Program-made: the position numbers and the translations under genes
The notes under the pieces: model-generated
What the model saw: the letters and a program-made list of their open reading frames with translations, nothing else
Told to the model about the DNA's origin: nothing
Database searches by the model: none
Origin: Salirhabdus euzebyi
GTDB lineage: Bacteria; Bacillota; Bacilli; Bacillales; Alkalibacillaceae
NCBI RefSeq assembly: GCF_014207435.1
Contig: NZ_JACHGH010000006.1
Location: 1 to 64,000 of the forward strand
Direction of reading: 5' to 3'
DNA: 64,000 nucleotides
Shown here: positions 1 through 8,593 of the stretch, piece by piece
How the letters are laid out: each line of letters begins with the position of its first letter
Numbering within the stretch: position 1 is the first letter of the stretch

Positions 1-40
1 TACGAATATAACCATAATCGATATCAATGGGGCTTAAATA

Positions 41-71
41 AAATGACCCCGGAAGAATTCCGGGGCCATTT
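41..71. terminator. GC-rich palindrome, possible terminator
   Basis: An 8-bp perfect stem (CCCCGGAA/TTCCGGGG, loop GAA) is extended by AAATG/CATTT with one mismatch. The T-rich flank is better on the minus strand (TTTTATTT). It could end transcription of the small minus-strand gene that stops near 233 or of a gene outside the window. No gene is visible between 1 and 160. Confidence 0.5.
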
Positions 72-162
72 AATAGCCGTATAGGCGCTTTTTTTTTACT
101 GTCCGTAAACGGGGTTACAGTTCACATTTTAGGCTGTTTTTCATTAATAGATAATAACTAAA

Positions 163-195
163 TAAAAAAACTCCCTCCTAAGAAATAGAAGGGAG
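163..195 (-). terminator. Intrinsic terminator of the small Gly/Trp-rich gene
   Basis: Read on the minus strand, a CTCCCT/AGGGAG stem is followed directly by TTTTTTTATTT. It lies about 40 bases past the stop of the minus-strand gene at 233-475, as expected for a rho-independent terminator. Confidence 0.7.
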
Positions 196-232
196 AATCA
201 ATCCTTTCAGGGGTATTGAGTAAGTGAGTAGT

Positions 233-475
233 TTATATCCAAAAGGCTGGGAGTAAAGATAATCCAACAATTGTACCGAGGGCAACTCCCCAGCCATAAC
301 CACCCCAACCCCAGCCGTAACCATAACCTCCAAGATTACGAGAAGGTAAAGGTTGTAAATAAACATGTGTTGGACTTACACGATGAATTATACCTCTGTG
401 CACTCTTCCTTCGCGAGTGCGAATAGCAACCGCTTTGCCTTTATGCCTACAGCATTGATTATAAAATGGTGACAT
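233..475 (-). CDS. Small Gly/Tyr/Trp-rich protein, function unknown
   Basis: An 80-residue protein of unknown function. The N-terminal half is basic and Cys/His-containing (NQCCRHKGKAV) and then reads like a small beta-barrel (EGRVHRGIIHRVSPTHVYLQ), resembling short LSM/SH3-like segments. The C-terminal half is a Gly-Tyr-Trp run (YGYGWGWGGYGWG) and a short hydrophobic tail (ALGTIVGLSLLPAFWI). The start is supported by GGAAAGGAG about 8 bases upstream, and a terminator follows. Gly/Tyr/Trp-rich small proteins are common among Bacillus spore or cell-surface proteins, so a spore-associated role is possible, but no sporulation promoter is convincing. The function is not recognised. Confidence 0.7.
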   Translation of the reverse strand: MSPFYNQCCRHKGKAVAIRTREGRVHRGIIHRVSPTHVYLQPLPSRNLGGYGYGWGWGGYGWGVALGTIVGLSLLPAFWI

Positions 476-582
476 AGAAAGTCTCCTTTCCTTAGTGTTC
501 CATAATATAAATATGCAAGCAGGAAAAATGTGTATAGGATAAGCGTCTTGTAAATGAGATATTTCTTAAAGGCAAAGGTCTG

Positions 583-1422
583 CTAGTCACTTTGATTCAC
601 AAAAGAGGAACCATCTAAAATAGTAGATGAAGGTGTTTTTAATATATCTTTAACGGAGGATCCTTCTATTTCTAAATAGGAGGATACAATCCGGAAACCT
701 ACATTATATCCAATCCATTTTGGGAATGGACCACCTCCATACATTATTTGATCATGAAGTGGGTCATTCTTTTTTACAGCTAAATGTTGTTTCAAAAGTC
801 GTCCCCAATATTTTTTTGCAAAGTCATCGTCATATATAGATGTCCACTTTGCCATAGACTCTTTTCCAAATCGTTCTTCAACGGATTTTTCTGCTAATCC
901 TTCTAATATCATTGCATCTAGCAACGTGTTTTTGTGGTTAACTCCTTGGTGATGTAGCCTGCAGACATGGTTATATTCATGATGCAAAATGGCCGTCAAT
1001 TCCTTTAATGATGTGTTTTCTGTTATAAACAAAAATAGTTTATCTTTAAATCCTAGTCCGGCTAAGCCATTAAAATCTCGGTGTAATTGTCTATTCCGAT
1101 AATTGGAAGGAAATATAAAAACAGGCACATCAGGACCATCCCATTCCTTCTGTAAATGGCTAAATTCCTTTTTTGCTATTTTCCAATAATCACCCTCGCA
1201 AATGTTATTTATAATGTTTTCATCTTCTCGGTCTGGAACAAAAAGACCAAAATTTAATAAATGTTGTTGAATTTCCTCAGGCTCTGCATCAGTAAAATAG
1301 GGTGTTAAAGGATCACATAAGCTTTTTTTTTGGATATCTAAAGGATGATGATGCCGCATAGGTTCTTTTTCGTTCTGGTTTACATAGGATCTTAACCAAT
1401 GATTAGTTGCGATAATACCCAA
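583..1422 (-). CDS. DUF2268 putative zinc protease (YjaZ-like)
   Basis: A 279-residue protein of the DUF2268 family, described as predicted Zn-dependent proteases; B. subtilis YjaZ is the likely relative. The sequence shows an HEYNH motif (HExxH) at about residue 147 within ILHHEYNHVCRLHH. A downstream ILEGLAEKSVEERFG segment supplies the Glu expected as third metal ligand in gluzincin-like enzymes. No signal peptide or membrane segment is visible, so it is probably cytosolic. The start is a TTG preceded by GGGAGGGAA at suitable spacing. It lies 23 bases downstream of the methyltransferase gene on the same strand and is probably co-transcribed with it. The substrate is unknown. Confidence 0.8.
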   Translation of the reverse strand: MGIIATNHWLRSYVNQNEKEPMRHHHPLDIQKKSLCDPLTPYFTDAEPEEIQQHLLNFGLFVPDREDENIINNICEGDYWKIAKKEFSHLQKEWDGPDVPVFIFPSNYRNRQLHRDFNGLAGLGFKDKLFLFITENTSLKELTAILHHEYNHVCRLHHQGVNHKNTLLDAMILEGLAEKSVEERFGKESMAKWTSIYDDDFAKKYWGRLLKQHLAVKKNDPLHDQIMYGGGPFPKWIGYNVGFRIVSSYLEIEGSSVKDILKTPSSTILDGSSFVNQSD

Positions 1423-1445
1423 TTGTTCTTCCCTCCCGCATTAAG

Positions 1446-2156
1446 CTATGAAAATTTACAGTAATAAACTTTTGCGCTTAATTTAGTAACATACTTTTCT
1501 GTTAAAAAGTGATGTTTATTCATAACATCAAAGTGCTCTGTTGTTAAATCCTCAGAATAATTAAATTCCATTTGTGTTGGTTCATTAGTAAGCGGAATGT
1601 CCTCCGTATTTATTGTAGTAAACCCTACTTTAGTTAAGTTATCTCTCCATTCCTCTTCTGCAAATATGGTTGTCATACCGTAAAAATCTTTTATTTCAGC
1701 GATTTCTTGTTCGGAAAGGTGCTGTCTCTTTGTCATTTCCACTAAAATGAGAGTTCCTGAAGGCTTTAATACCCGTGCATATTCGTTTAATGACAACTCA
1801 TAATTGGTAAATGAAGTGACAGATTCAGAGAAAATGAAGTCAAACGTATTATCACTAAAGGGGAGAATTTCGGCATTACCTTGTAAAAAAGTAAGTGGTA
1901 AAGACTGATTATTCATTAATCTACTCTTTGCTTTTTGTATCATTGTAGAATTTTTGTCTAGAGCATACGTCTGACATCCATATCTGTTGGCAATATAGTA
2001 AGCGCTTTGCCCTGTTCCACAGCCTACATCTAGTACTGTCGATGTATCTGTTATGTCTAACGTATTAATGATGTTTTTTGTTAAACGAAGACTCCCAGGA
2101 TGTGCTCCGCCCACACCTAAATCTGCTAAAAAATCTGTATAAGTTAAGTCACTCAT
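1446..2156 (-). CDS. Class I SAM-dependent methyltransferase
   Basis: A Rossmann-fold methyltransferase of 236 residues. Motif I is VLDVGCGTGQSAYYIA near residue 40, followed by the acidic residue of motif II (TYALDKN). Motif III is NAEILPFSDNTFDFIFSES. This is the Methyltransf_11/25 (UbiE-like) class. The ATG at 2156 is preferred over the GTG at 2165 because AAGGAG overlaps the GTG but sits 8 bases from the ATG. The C-terminal part is variable and gives no clue to the substrate. It probably forms a two-gene unit with the YjaZ-like gene. It is not UbiE/MenG itself, which is normally in another context. Confidence 0.8.
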   Translation of the reverse strand: MSDLTYTDFLADLGVGGAHPGSLRLTKNIINTLDITDTSTVLDVGCGTGQSAYYIANRYGCQTYALDKNSTMIQKAKSRLMNNQSLPLTFLQGNAEILPFSDNTFDFIFSESVTSFTNYELSLNEYARVLKPSGTLILVEMTKRQHLSEQEIAEIKDFYGMTTIFAEEEWRDNLTKVGFTTINTEDIPLTNEPTQMEFNYSEDLTTEHFDVMNKHHFLTEKYVTKLSAKVYYCKFS

Positions 2157-2319
2157 TTTTTTCACTCCTTCTTTTTTAAAAATTCAATAGTAATAATTAA
2201 TGGAAGATTTGTTGTATATCACTAACCTATGCAGGAGCGAATTCGTATGAAATTAAAAATGGTCTATAACACAAAAAAATAACCCTTGAATACATTAGTT
2301 ATGGGTGGTGATATCGGTG

Positions 2320-3081
2320 ATGAAAAAATTCATACTTACACAAAGTTTTCATTGGATTAAGTTCGTTAATTTAGTTCCCCATTCGAGCTACCATTTATAT
2401 GTAGATAATCATTTTGTTGGATCCGTTCATGGGGCAAATGAAATGAAGCTAAAAAAAGGATACTTTTCAAACGGAAAACACGTATTGACCATTATAGAGC
2501 AGGAAGGACAATTAATAGTGGGGCAGCACCACTTTACGTTTACGGTTAAACAGAAAGGCATCCGTAACGTAAGGGATAGAACATTTCAAGCTGGTGATAT
2601 ATTAGTAGCAAGTGATAATGTCCTTCAGGAAATGACTGGTTACATGGGTCATGCCGCTTTGGCAATATCTGAAGATGAATTAATAGAATCACCCGGTGGT
2701 TTTCCGGCCATCAAACAGGACTCCATTCAACAATTTTTAGAAAAACATCCTGAGCATGCACAATTTAGACCGAAGAATAAAGAAATGGGAGAAAAAGCGG
2801 CACAAAATGCGATTGATTATTTACAAGAGTATAAGGAGAACTTAAATAATGGAGAACAAAAACCGGTCTTTAACTTTGCCCTCTCGAACCTTTCCGATCC
2901 ATGGCAATATGTATATTGCTCTAAATTAATATGGCTCAGCTATTATCACGGTGCTGGATATGAATTTGAGAATGACCATTTATGGTTTTCTCCAGAAGAT
3001 TTGTACACGATTTTATCTGAAGATGAAAACTTTAAAACCGTATATGAACAGGAAAATGTAAGTTTTAAAGTAGATACGTAA
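2320..3081 (+). CDS. YiiX/YebB-like NlpC/P60-superfamily protein (YycO-like)
   Basis: A 253-residue protein with a permuted papain-like fold (YaeF/YiiX, C92-like). The key segments are FQAGDILVASDN, the catalytic His region GYMGHAALAISEDELIESPG, and the Cys region YVYCSKLIWLSYY; in permuted members His precedes Cys in this way. Relatives such as B. subtilis YycO act, or are predicted to act, as thiol hydrolases on amide or ester bonds. The first about 90 residues form a separate beta-rich part (YHLYVDNHFVGSVHG). The ATG at 2320 was chosen over the upstream GTG at 2305 because GGGTGGTG lies about 9 bases before it. There is no signal peptide. It is monocistronic and followed by a terminator. 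Confidence 0.7.
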   Translation: MKKFILTQSFHWIKFVNLVPHSSYHLYVDNHFVGSVHGANEMKLKKGYFSNGKHVLTIIEQEGQLIVGQHHFTFTVKQKGIRNVRDRTFQAGDILVASDNVLQEMTGYMGHAALAISEDELIESPGGFPAIKQDSIQQFLEKHPEHAQFRPKNKEMGEKAAQNAIDYLQEYKENLNNGEQKPVFNFALSNLSDPWQYVYCSKLIWLSYYHGAGYEFENDHLWFSPEDLYTILSEDENFKTVYEQENVSFKVDT

Positions 3082-3109
3082 AAGAGTAGGTCTAACAAGA
3101 TCTGCTCTT
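3082..3109 (+). terminator. Intrinsic terminator after the YiiX-like gene
   Basis: A 12-bp stem AAGAGTAGGTCT/AGATCTGCTCTT (two G-T pairs, loop AACA) starts at the stop codon and is followed by TATTTGAT. It ends the upstream gene. Confidence 0.7.
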
Positions 3110-3159
3110 TATTTGATAATAAAAATTTCAGAAAATTTTGTCTTATTTTAAAAATAGCA

Positions 3160-3188
3160 TTGAATATGTATAAGTGAATGTGTATAAT
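3160..3188 (+). promoter_or_regulatory. argC promoter overlapping an ArgR/AhrC-like operator
   Basis: TTGAAT at 3160-3165 and a perfect TATAAT at 3183-3188 are separated by 17 bases. The same stretch is built of two 14-base direct repeats, TGAATATGTATAAG (3161-3174) and TGAATGTGTATAAT (3175-3188). The TGAAT core resembles ARG-box half sites (consensus near CATGAATAAAAATKCAAK). An arginine repressor bound here would occlude RNA polymerase. The promoter is read directly from the sequence; the operator assignment is inferred. Confidence 0.6.
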
Positions 3189-3218
3189 TATCCAAAATAA
3201 AAGAGGGGAGGGTTTATT

Positions 3219-4259
3219 GTGCAAAAAGTGTGTATAGTTGGAGCGAATGGATATAGTGGAGTGGAATTAATACGTTTAATTAATCAGCATCCATTCCTTT
3301 CTCTAGAGTTGATAGTATCCCATTCTAATAGTGGTAAAGTTATTACAGACTTATATCCTCATCTATCGGAAATTGTAGAGGAGAACTTAGAAGTCTTCGA
3401 TACAAATGAAATAGCGGAAAAAGTTGATATCGTTTTTTTTGCTACTCCAGCTGGGGTAAGTATGGACTATCTTCCTGCCCTAGTAGAGTTAGGGATAAAG
3501 TGTGTAGATCTTTCGGGCGATTTCCGGCTAAGATCAAGTCAATTGTATAAGGATTGGTACAAAAAAATCCATACGAACGAAAGCTACTTACAGCAATCGA
3601 CCTATGGCTTAACAGAGGTTAATAAGGAGCAAATTAAGAATGCCTCGTTTATAGCAAACCCTGGATGCTACGCAACAGCAGGACTACTTGGATTGATTCC
3701 TATGATGCACACTGGGTTAATAAACTATGAATCCATTATTATTGATGGAAAATCTGGAGTATCAGGTGCAGGACGTAATCCTTCAATATCATCCCATTTT
3801 GCTGAAGTAAACGAAAATGTAAAGGCATATAAATTAGGAGCTCATCAACATATCCCCGAAATAGAACAAATTCTTCTAGACCATTGTGAAATACCAATTA
3901 AACTTACATTTTCTACTCACTTAATTCCAATGACACGAGGCATTTTATGCACTATTTATGTTGATCTGATTAAAAAAATAAGTACAAACGAAATATTGGA
4001 TATTTATCGTAGCTTTTATAAAAATGCTCCATTTGTACGATTAAGACAAGAAGGCACGTGGCCATCAACAAAGGAAGTGTTAGGGTCAAATTTTTGTGAT
4101 CTAGGCTTTTTCGTAGATGAAAGAACGAATAGGTTAACGATTATTTCGGTCATTGACAACGTAATGAAAGGTGCATCCGGCCAAGCTATACAAAATGTAA
4201 ACATATTAAATGGGTGGGAAGAGACAACTGGCCTTTCCTTTACACCTGTTTATCCATAG
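3219..4259 (+). CDS. argC: N-acetyl-gamma-glutamyl-phosphate reductase
   Basis: It catalyses the NADPH-dependent reduction of N-acetyl-gamma-glutamyl phosphate to the semialdehyde, the third step of arginine synthesis, in the cytosol. It has 346 residues, normal for the family. The N-terminal dinucleotide-binding motif is VGANGYSGVELIRL (residues 7-20). The catalytic cysteine is Cys150 in FIANPGCYAT, and HQHIPEIEQ supplies the conserved His region. It starts with GTG behind GAGGGGAGGG. It is the first gene of the argC-argJ-argB operon, 16 bases ahead of argJ, and is controlled by the promoter at 3160-3188. Confidence 0.95.
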   Translation: MQKVCIVGANGYSGVELIRLINQHPFLSLELIVSHSNSGKVITDLYPHLSEIVEENLEVFDTNEIAEKVDIVFFATPAGVSMDYLPALVELGIKCVDLSGDFRLRSSQLYKDWYKKIHTNESYLQQSTYGLTEVNKEQIKNASFIANPGCYATAGLLGLIPMMHTGLINYESIIIDGKSGVSGAGRNPSISSHFAEVNENVKAYKLGAHQHIPEIEQILLDHCEIPIKLTFSTHLIPMTRGILCTIYVDLIKKISTNEILDIYRSFYKNAPFVRLRQEGTWPSTKEVLGSNFCDLGFFVDERTNRLTIISVIDNVMKGASGQAIQNVNILNGWEETTGLSFTPVYP

Positions 4260-4275
4260 AAATGGGAGGAGAAAA

Positions 4276-5520
4276 ATGAAAACGTACAATAATGTAACAG
4301 AAACTTATTCTAGTTTTAGCGTGCTTCATCAAGGGTCTGTTACAACTCCGAAAGGTTTTAGAGCAGGCGGTATGCATTGTGGAATTAAAAGAAAGAGAAA
4401 AGATCTAGGGTGGATTTATTCAGAAGTCCCAGCTGACGCTGCAGCTGTATATACGATGAATACTTTTCAAGCAGCCCCTCTTATCGTCACGAAAGAAAGT
4501 GTGACAAAGGAAGGAAAGCTGCAAGGGATTATCGTTAATTCTGGAAAAGCAAATGCATGTACTGGTCCAAAGGGATTAGAGGATGCTTATGAAATGCGCC
4601 GTCAGTTTTCTAGTGAATTAGGATTAGCGGAGCATCATGTAGCCGTTGTATCAACAGGACTTATTGGAGAAAACCTGCCAATGGACAAAATAAATCAAGG
4701 ATTAAGACAAATTCCTGAATCCCTAAAAAGAAATGCACCGGAAGACTTTGAAAAGGCAATTTTGACAACAGATACGTTTTCGAAAAAAGTGGCAGTCCAA
4801 TTTGAAATGAATGGTAAAACTGTTTCCATAGGTGGTGCTGCAAAGGGTTCGGGAATGATACATCCTAATATGGCAACAATGCTTGGTTTTATCACAACGG
4901 ATATCAATATTGAACAACGGGATTTGCAAACTGCATTGAGAGAGGTTACGAATCAAACATTTAATGCTATATCCGTTGATGGTGATACGAGTACGAATGA
5001 TATGGTATTACTACTTGCAAATGGATTGGCTCAAAATGAAAAGCTGACAAAAGAAAGTGACATGTGGAATAATTTTATTGCTGCTTTACAATTTGTTTGT
5101 GAGTCTTTAGCTAAACAAATTGCCCGGGATGGTGAAGGTGCTACGAAATTAGTAGAGGTCCAAGTAACTGGTGTAGCAACTGATCAATCAGCTAGAAATA
5201 TTGCAAAGACAATTATTTCGTCTAACTTGGTAAAAACAGCCATTTTCGGTGAGGACCCAAACTGGGGCAGAATAGTTTGTGCTATAGGTTATAGTGAAGA
5301 GCAAATTGATCCAACAAATTTATCTATATCCATTGGCACGGTGGAGATCGTAAAAAAAGGTTTACCAATATCATTTAATGAAGAAGAAGCAATCTTTCAT
5401 CTAGAAAAAGAGCATGTCTATATACATGTTGACTTTGACCAAGGGAATGGTAGTGGAAAAGCGTGGGGTTGTGACTTATCGTACAATTACGTTCGAATTA
5501 ATGCTTCGTACCGAACTTAG
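4276..5520 (+). CDS. argJ: Bifunctional glutamate N-acetyltransferase / ornithine acetyltransferase
   Basis: It transfers acetyl from N-acetylornithine to glutamate, recycling the acetyl group. Bifunctional forms also use acetyl-CoA for the first step. It has 414 residues. The precursor is expected to self-cleave between Ala200 and Thr201 in the conserved HPNMATMLGF motif, with Thr201 the nucleophile of the beta chain. The oxyanion-hole region (STGLIGENLP) and the C-terminal DPNWGR motif are also present. The ATG at 4276 was chosen because GGGAGGAG sits 5 bases upstream; an in-frame upstream extension would overlap argC and has no ribosome binding site. Whether it is mono- or bifunctional cannot be read from sequence. 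Confidence 0.95.
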   Translation: MKTYNNVTETYSSFSVLHQGSVTTPKGFRAGGMHCGIKRKRKDLGWIYSEVPADAAAVYTMNTFQAAPLIVTKESVTKEGKLQGIIVNSGKANACTGPKGLEDAYEMRRQFSSELGLAEHHVAVVSTGLIGENLPMDKINQGLRQIPESLKRNAPEDFEKAILTTDTFSKKVAVQFEMNGKTVSIGGAAKGSGMIHPNMATMLGFITTDINIEQRDLQTALREVTNQTFNAISVDGDTSTNDMVLLLANGLAQNEKLTKESDMWNNFIAALQFVCESLAKQIARDGEGATKLVEVQVTGVATDQSARNIAKTIISSNLVKTAIFGEDPNWGRIVCAIGYSEEQIDPTNLSISIGTVEIVKKGLPISFNEEEAIFHLEKEHVYIHVDFDQGNGSGKAWGCDLSYNYVRINASYRT

Positions 5521-5532
5521 GAGAGGGAATAT

Positions 5533-6312
5533 ATGAACTATATAATTATCAAATGTGGTGGTAGTGTATTAGAAGAATTACCATTAACATTTTATCAGGA
5601 TGTCGTTAACCTTCAAAAAAGTAGAAAATGGAAACCTATTATTGTTCATGGTGGCGGCCCTTTTATTTCTTCCCTTTTGCATAAACTTCAGATAGAAACA
5701 AAGTTTCATGATGGAATGAGGATCACTTCACCTGAAGTGCTGGATGTGGTGGAGATGGTCCTAACAGGTTCTGTAAATAAAAACATTGTTTCACAGCTGA
5801 AAAAGGCGGGAGGGAGGGCCTTGGGAATTAGTGGTGCAGATGGGGACCTCTTGAACGCCAAAATAATGGATAATGGTAACCTGGGCCTAGTCGGGGAGGT
5901 TCATCAAGTAAATACAGAATTAGTAAGCCAAATAATGTTTACTGACAATATCCCTGTAATATCCCCCATCGGTATCGATGAAAGAGGAAATAGGTTAAAT
6001 ATAAATGGTGATCTTGCTGCAGCAGCTGTTGCCAAAGCATTAGGCGGAAAGCTCTGTTTTGTTAGTGATATTTCAGGTGTGTATAGTGAGGAAAACGGTA
6101 AGAAAATATGGAAGAGAACGCTAAATAAAAAGGAAGCAGAACAATTAATTAATAAGAAAATCATTAAAGGTGGTATGGTCCCAAAAGTAAGGTCTGCTTT
6201 GGATACGTTGTCTGCTGGTGTAAAGGAAGTAGTTATTTTAGATGGTAAAGAAAAAAGTAGTCTTTCTAACTTTTGTGCAGGTATGGAAGTTGGGACGAAA
6301 ATGGTCCAATAA
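5533..6312 (+). CDS. argB: Acetylglutamate kinase
   Basis: An amino-acid kinase family enzyme that phosphorylates N-acetylglutamate, the second step of arginine synthesis. It has 259 residues. The ATP-binding start is IIIKCGGSVLEEL (Lys7). The glycine motif is VHGGGPFISSLL, and the substrate-binding region NINGDLAAAAVAKAL and the C-terminal KGGMVPKVRSALD match the family. It lies 12 bases after argJ and a terminator follows the stop. In B. subtilis the operon continues with argD-carAB-argF; here it ends, so those genes must be elsewhere. Confidence 0.95.
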   Translation: MNYIIIKCGGSVLEELPLTFYQDVVNLQKSRKWKPIIVHGGGPFISSLLHKLQIETKFHDGMRITSPEVLDVVEMVLTGSVNKNIVSQLKKAGGRALGISGADGDLLNAKIMDNGNLGLVGEVHQVNTELVSQIMFTDNIPVISPIGIDERGNRLNINGDLAAAAVAKALGGKLCFVSDISGVYSEENGKKIWKRTLNKKEAEQLINKKIIKGGMVPKVRSALDTLSAGVKEVVILDGKEKSSLSNFCAGMEVGTKMVQ

Positions 6313-6313
6313 A

Positions 6314-6352
6314 AAATCCTCTACTCCAATTTATTTATTGGGTAGAGGATTT
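6314..6352. terminator. Bidirectional terminator between argB and the MFS gene
   Basis: AAATCCTCTAC (6314-6324) pairs with GTAGAGGATTT (6342-6352), an 11-bp stem between convergent genes. T-runs on both sides let it serve both argB and the minus-strand MFS gene, whose last codons it includes. Confidence 0.8.
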
Positions 6353-7527
6353 CTAGCAATTGGTGTAACAGTAAGTTTTTTATCATAAACGAAAGTAGTT
6401 ATATAAGGGATAATAAATAGAATAATTAACGCAAAAAATAGAACATGGATATTAAAGAAATCTACCACTATTCCCCCAGCTACTGGACCAATCATTCTAC
6501 CGGCAGTACCAACACTGTTTATGATACCTTGATAAAAACCGGTTCTCCCTTTAGGAGCTAGCTCGTTTGCTAAAGTAGGAATTCCAGGCCAAATGAGCAT
6601 TTCACCTAGTGTTAGGATAACCATTGCGGTTGCAAAAGCAGTAAATGTGTCTGCGAATAACAAATAAACAAAAGAAAAAATAAAAATAGTGTTTCCGATA
6701 TATATTTGTTGTTTCGTTGAAGGTATTCGTTTGGTAACCCATTTTACTAGTGGCTGCCCAAGTACAATCAATAAACCATTAATCGTCCAAATAATACTAT
6801 ATTTATCAACACTAATACCTAAATCTTGTGTATAAGATGCTATGGTTGTTTGCCATTGTACATATGCAACCCAACAGATGAAAAAGCCAATGCTTAAAAG
6901 AATCAAAGCACGGAAAGCTGGTTTGTTCTTAATCCCTTTATGTTGTTCCAAAACAGTTGTGTAAGTATGTTTATCTATTTTTTTCTCCATTGGCTTAAAA
7001 GTAAAAATAACTAGCAATAAGAAGACAACATATACACTTGCATTTGCAATGAAAATATAATCAAAGGAATAGACGGCAATAAAGCCACCTAAGGAAGCAC
7101 CAAGAGCAACACCTAGATTTTGAGCTACATATAATGAATTAAAGGCTCTTCTTCCACCTTCTGGCCATACGGAACTTGCCATGGCGTACATAGCTGGACC
7201 TACAATCCCAGAGCCTAATCCCATCGTTATAAGTAAAAGGGAGTATGGAACAATCGAATGATAGTTTGCTAATATAAAGGCTGAAGTCATCGAAATAGAA
7301 CTTCCGGCGATAATTGTTTTGTAGCCACCTATTTTATCAAATAACGTTCCTCCAATTAAATTTCCGATAATGGCAAATGCTTGGTTTAACATTAAAATGA
7401 TACCTGCAAAAGCTAAAGATTTCCCAAGTTCATTATGCATATATATTGTATTTAGTGGCCATACAAACGAAGCTCCTGTTACGTTTATAGCAGTCCCAAT
7501 TATTAATAACCAAATTTGTTTTGGCAT
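6331..7527 (-). CDS. MFS transporter, 12 TM, drug-exporter type
   Basis: A major facilitator of 398 residues with about 12 membrane segments. The loop 2-3 motif GGTLFDKIGGYKTI corresponds to the MFS signature GxLaDrxGxkxxl. Loops such as TGFYQGIINSVGTAGRMIGPVAGG in the second half resemble motif C-like regions of efflux pumps, so drug:H+ antiport is plausible. The relationship to YttB-like or MdtG-like proteins of Bacillus is only an impression. The ATG at 7527 is preceded by a weak GAAAGAAAG. It is monocistronic and convergent with argB. The substrate is unknown. Confidence 0.85.
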   Translation of the reverse strand: MPKQIWLLIIGTAINVTGASFVWPLNTIYMHNELGKSLAFAGIILMLNQAFAIIGNLIGGTLFDKIGGYKTIIAGSSISMTSAFILANYHSIVPYSLLLITMGLGSGIVGPAMYAMASSVWPEGGRRAFNSLYVAQNLGVALGASLGGFIAVYSFDYIFIANASVYVVFLLLVIFTFKPMEKKIDKHTYTTVLEQHKGIKNKPAFRALILLSIGFFICWVAYVQWQTTIASYTQDLGISVDKYSIIWTINGLLIVLGQPLVKWVTKRIPSTKQQIYIGNTIFIFSFVYLLFADTFTAFATAMVILTLGEMLIWPGIPTLANELAPKGRTGFYQGIINSVGTAGRMIGPVAGGIVVDFFNIHVLFFALIILFIIPYITTFVYDKKLTVTPIARNPLPNK

Positions 7528-7619
7528 TTCTTTCTTTCAGCTCTTTTCCCTAAGTAGAGTGAGTACTCAAGAATACTAATATTATTGCAGGAAAAAAGCA
7601 ATAGTTTACGTTACTTTCA

Positions 7620-8345
7620 TTAATGAAGAATGCGGGGAACTTGAATGTTTTTTTCCTCTTTCATAGAAATATGTAATTGTAAATCCCGATTGATCGAAGC
7701 GAAAAAGACTTCTTTTATATTCATTACACCATGTTCTTTAAGTTTATTTTGAAGCCAATTCGTATCTTTCTGAAATGACCGAAGAACATCATCATAAACT
7801 TCCCCTTCCACAATGATAGGCAAAGCAATTCCAGGAGATGTTTTACTAATAGCCAAATCCTCTCTAATGACGGTATTTTTATTAGCTTTTTTTAAAACAC
7901 TCAACCCGCCATTGGATTCTACGATTGCTGTTTCTACTTCACTTATATCAAAAACATTTTTATCACGTAACATTTGTAAGATATTATCCATTGAATAACG
8001 AATTTTTCTTAAGTTATTATCTAATAGCTTACCGTTTTGAACAACGACAGTTGGTTCAAATGTTATTAGCCTTCCAACCTTTCTATTCTTTATTTTCCAT
8101 GAGGCAACAATTCGTTGAAATATACCAATTGCAACAATGGCAACAGCGGTGTGTAGATGTTGAATATTCGGATCGGCAATATCTGCCCCAACTACTGCTC
8201 CGAGAATTAATATAATGAGAAAATCAAAAATAGGTAATTCCCCAATGGCACGTTTTCCCATAAAAATAGTAACAAATAATAATAAGGGAATAATCGTAAC
8301 AATTCTTCCTAATATCATCACTAATTCTTTTACTGTTTCTGCCAT
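7620..8345 (-). CDS. DUF421 (YetF/YrbG-like) membrane protein
   Basis: A 241-residue DUF421 protein. Three membrane segments fill about the first 85 residues, including GKRAIGELPIFDFLIILILGAVVGADI-type sequence, which is the hallmark of the family. The cytosolic YetF-type domain contains PTVVVQNGKLLDNNLRKIR and SMDNILQMLRDK. The C-terminal extension SPGIALPIIVEGEVYDDVL is found in YetF/YrbG relatives. Their role is poorly known; some members support spore or stress phenotypes. The ATG at 8345 is 7 bases after AGGAGA, whereas the in-frame TTG at 8363 lacks a site. It is single and on the same strand as the MFS gene. Confidence 0.85.
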   Translation of the reverse strand: MAETVKELVMILGRIVTIIPLLLFVTIFMGKRAIGELPIFDFLIILILGAVVGADIADPNIQHLHTAVAIVAIGIFQRIVASWKIKNRKVGRLITFEPTVVVQNGKLLDNNLRKIRYSMDNILQMLRDKNVFDISEVETAIVESNGGLSVLKKANKNTVIREDLAISKTSPGIALPIIVEGEVYDDVLRSFQKDTNWLQNKLKEHGVMNIKEVFFASINRDLQLHISMKEEKNIQVPRILH

Positions 8346-8593
8346 ATGCTTCTCTCCTAACAAAGATTTCCTTCTCCTTAATTTCTCTAAAAATTTCCTG
8401 TTTATTCCTAAAAGCCACCTTCCCCCAAAATACGGATGGGTTCATCTATACTTTTTCGGAATATCAACTTGAAAGTAGTGATAATACAGAGTTGGATTAG
8501 AAAACAGGAGAATTAGAGAATGGAAAAAAAGCAAAAAGCAAGGGACTAGAAGGATTTGACATCAAAGCAAGAAATTTTTAACAGTCAGTCCCT

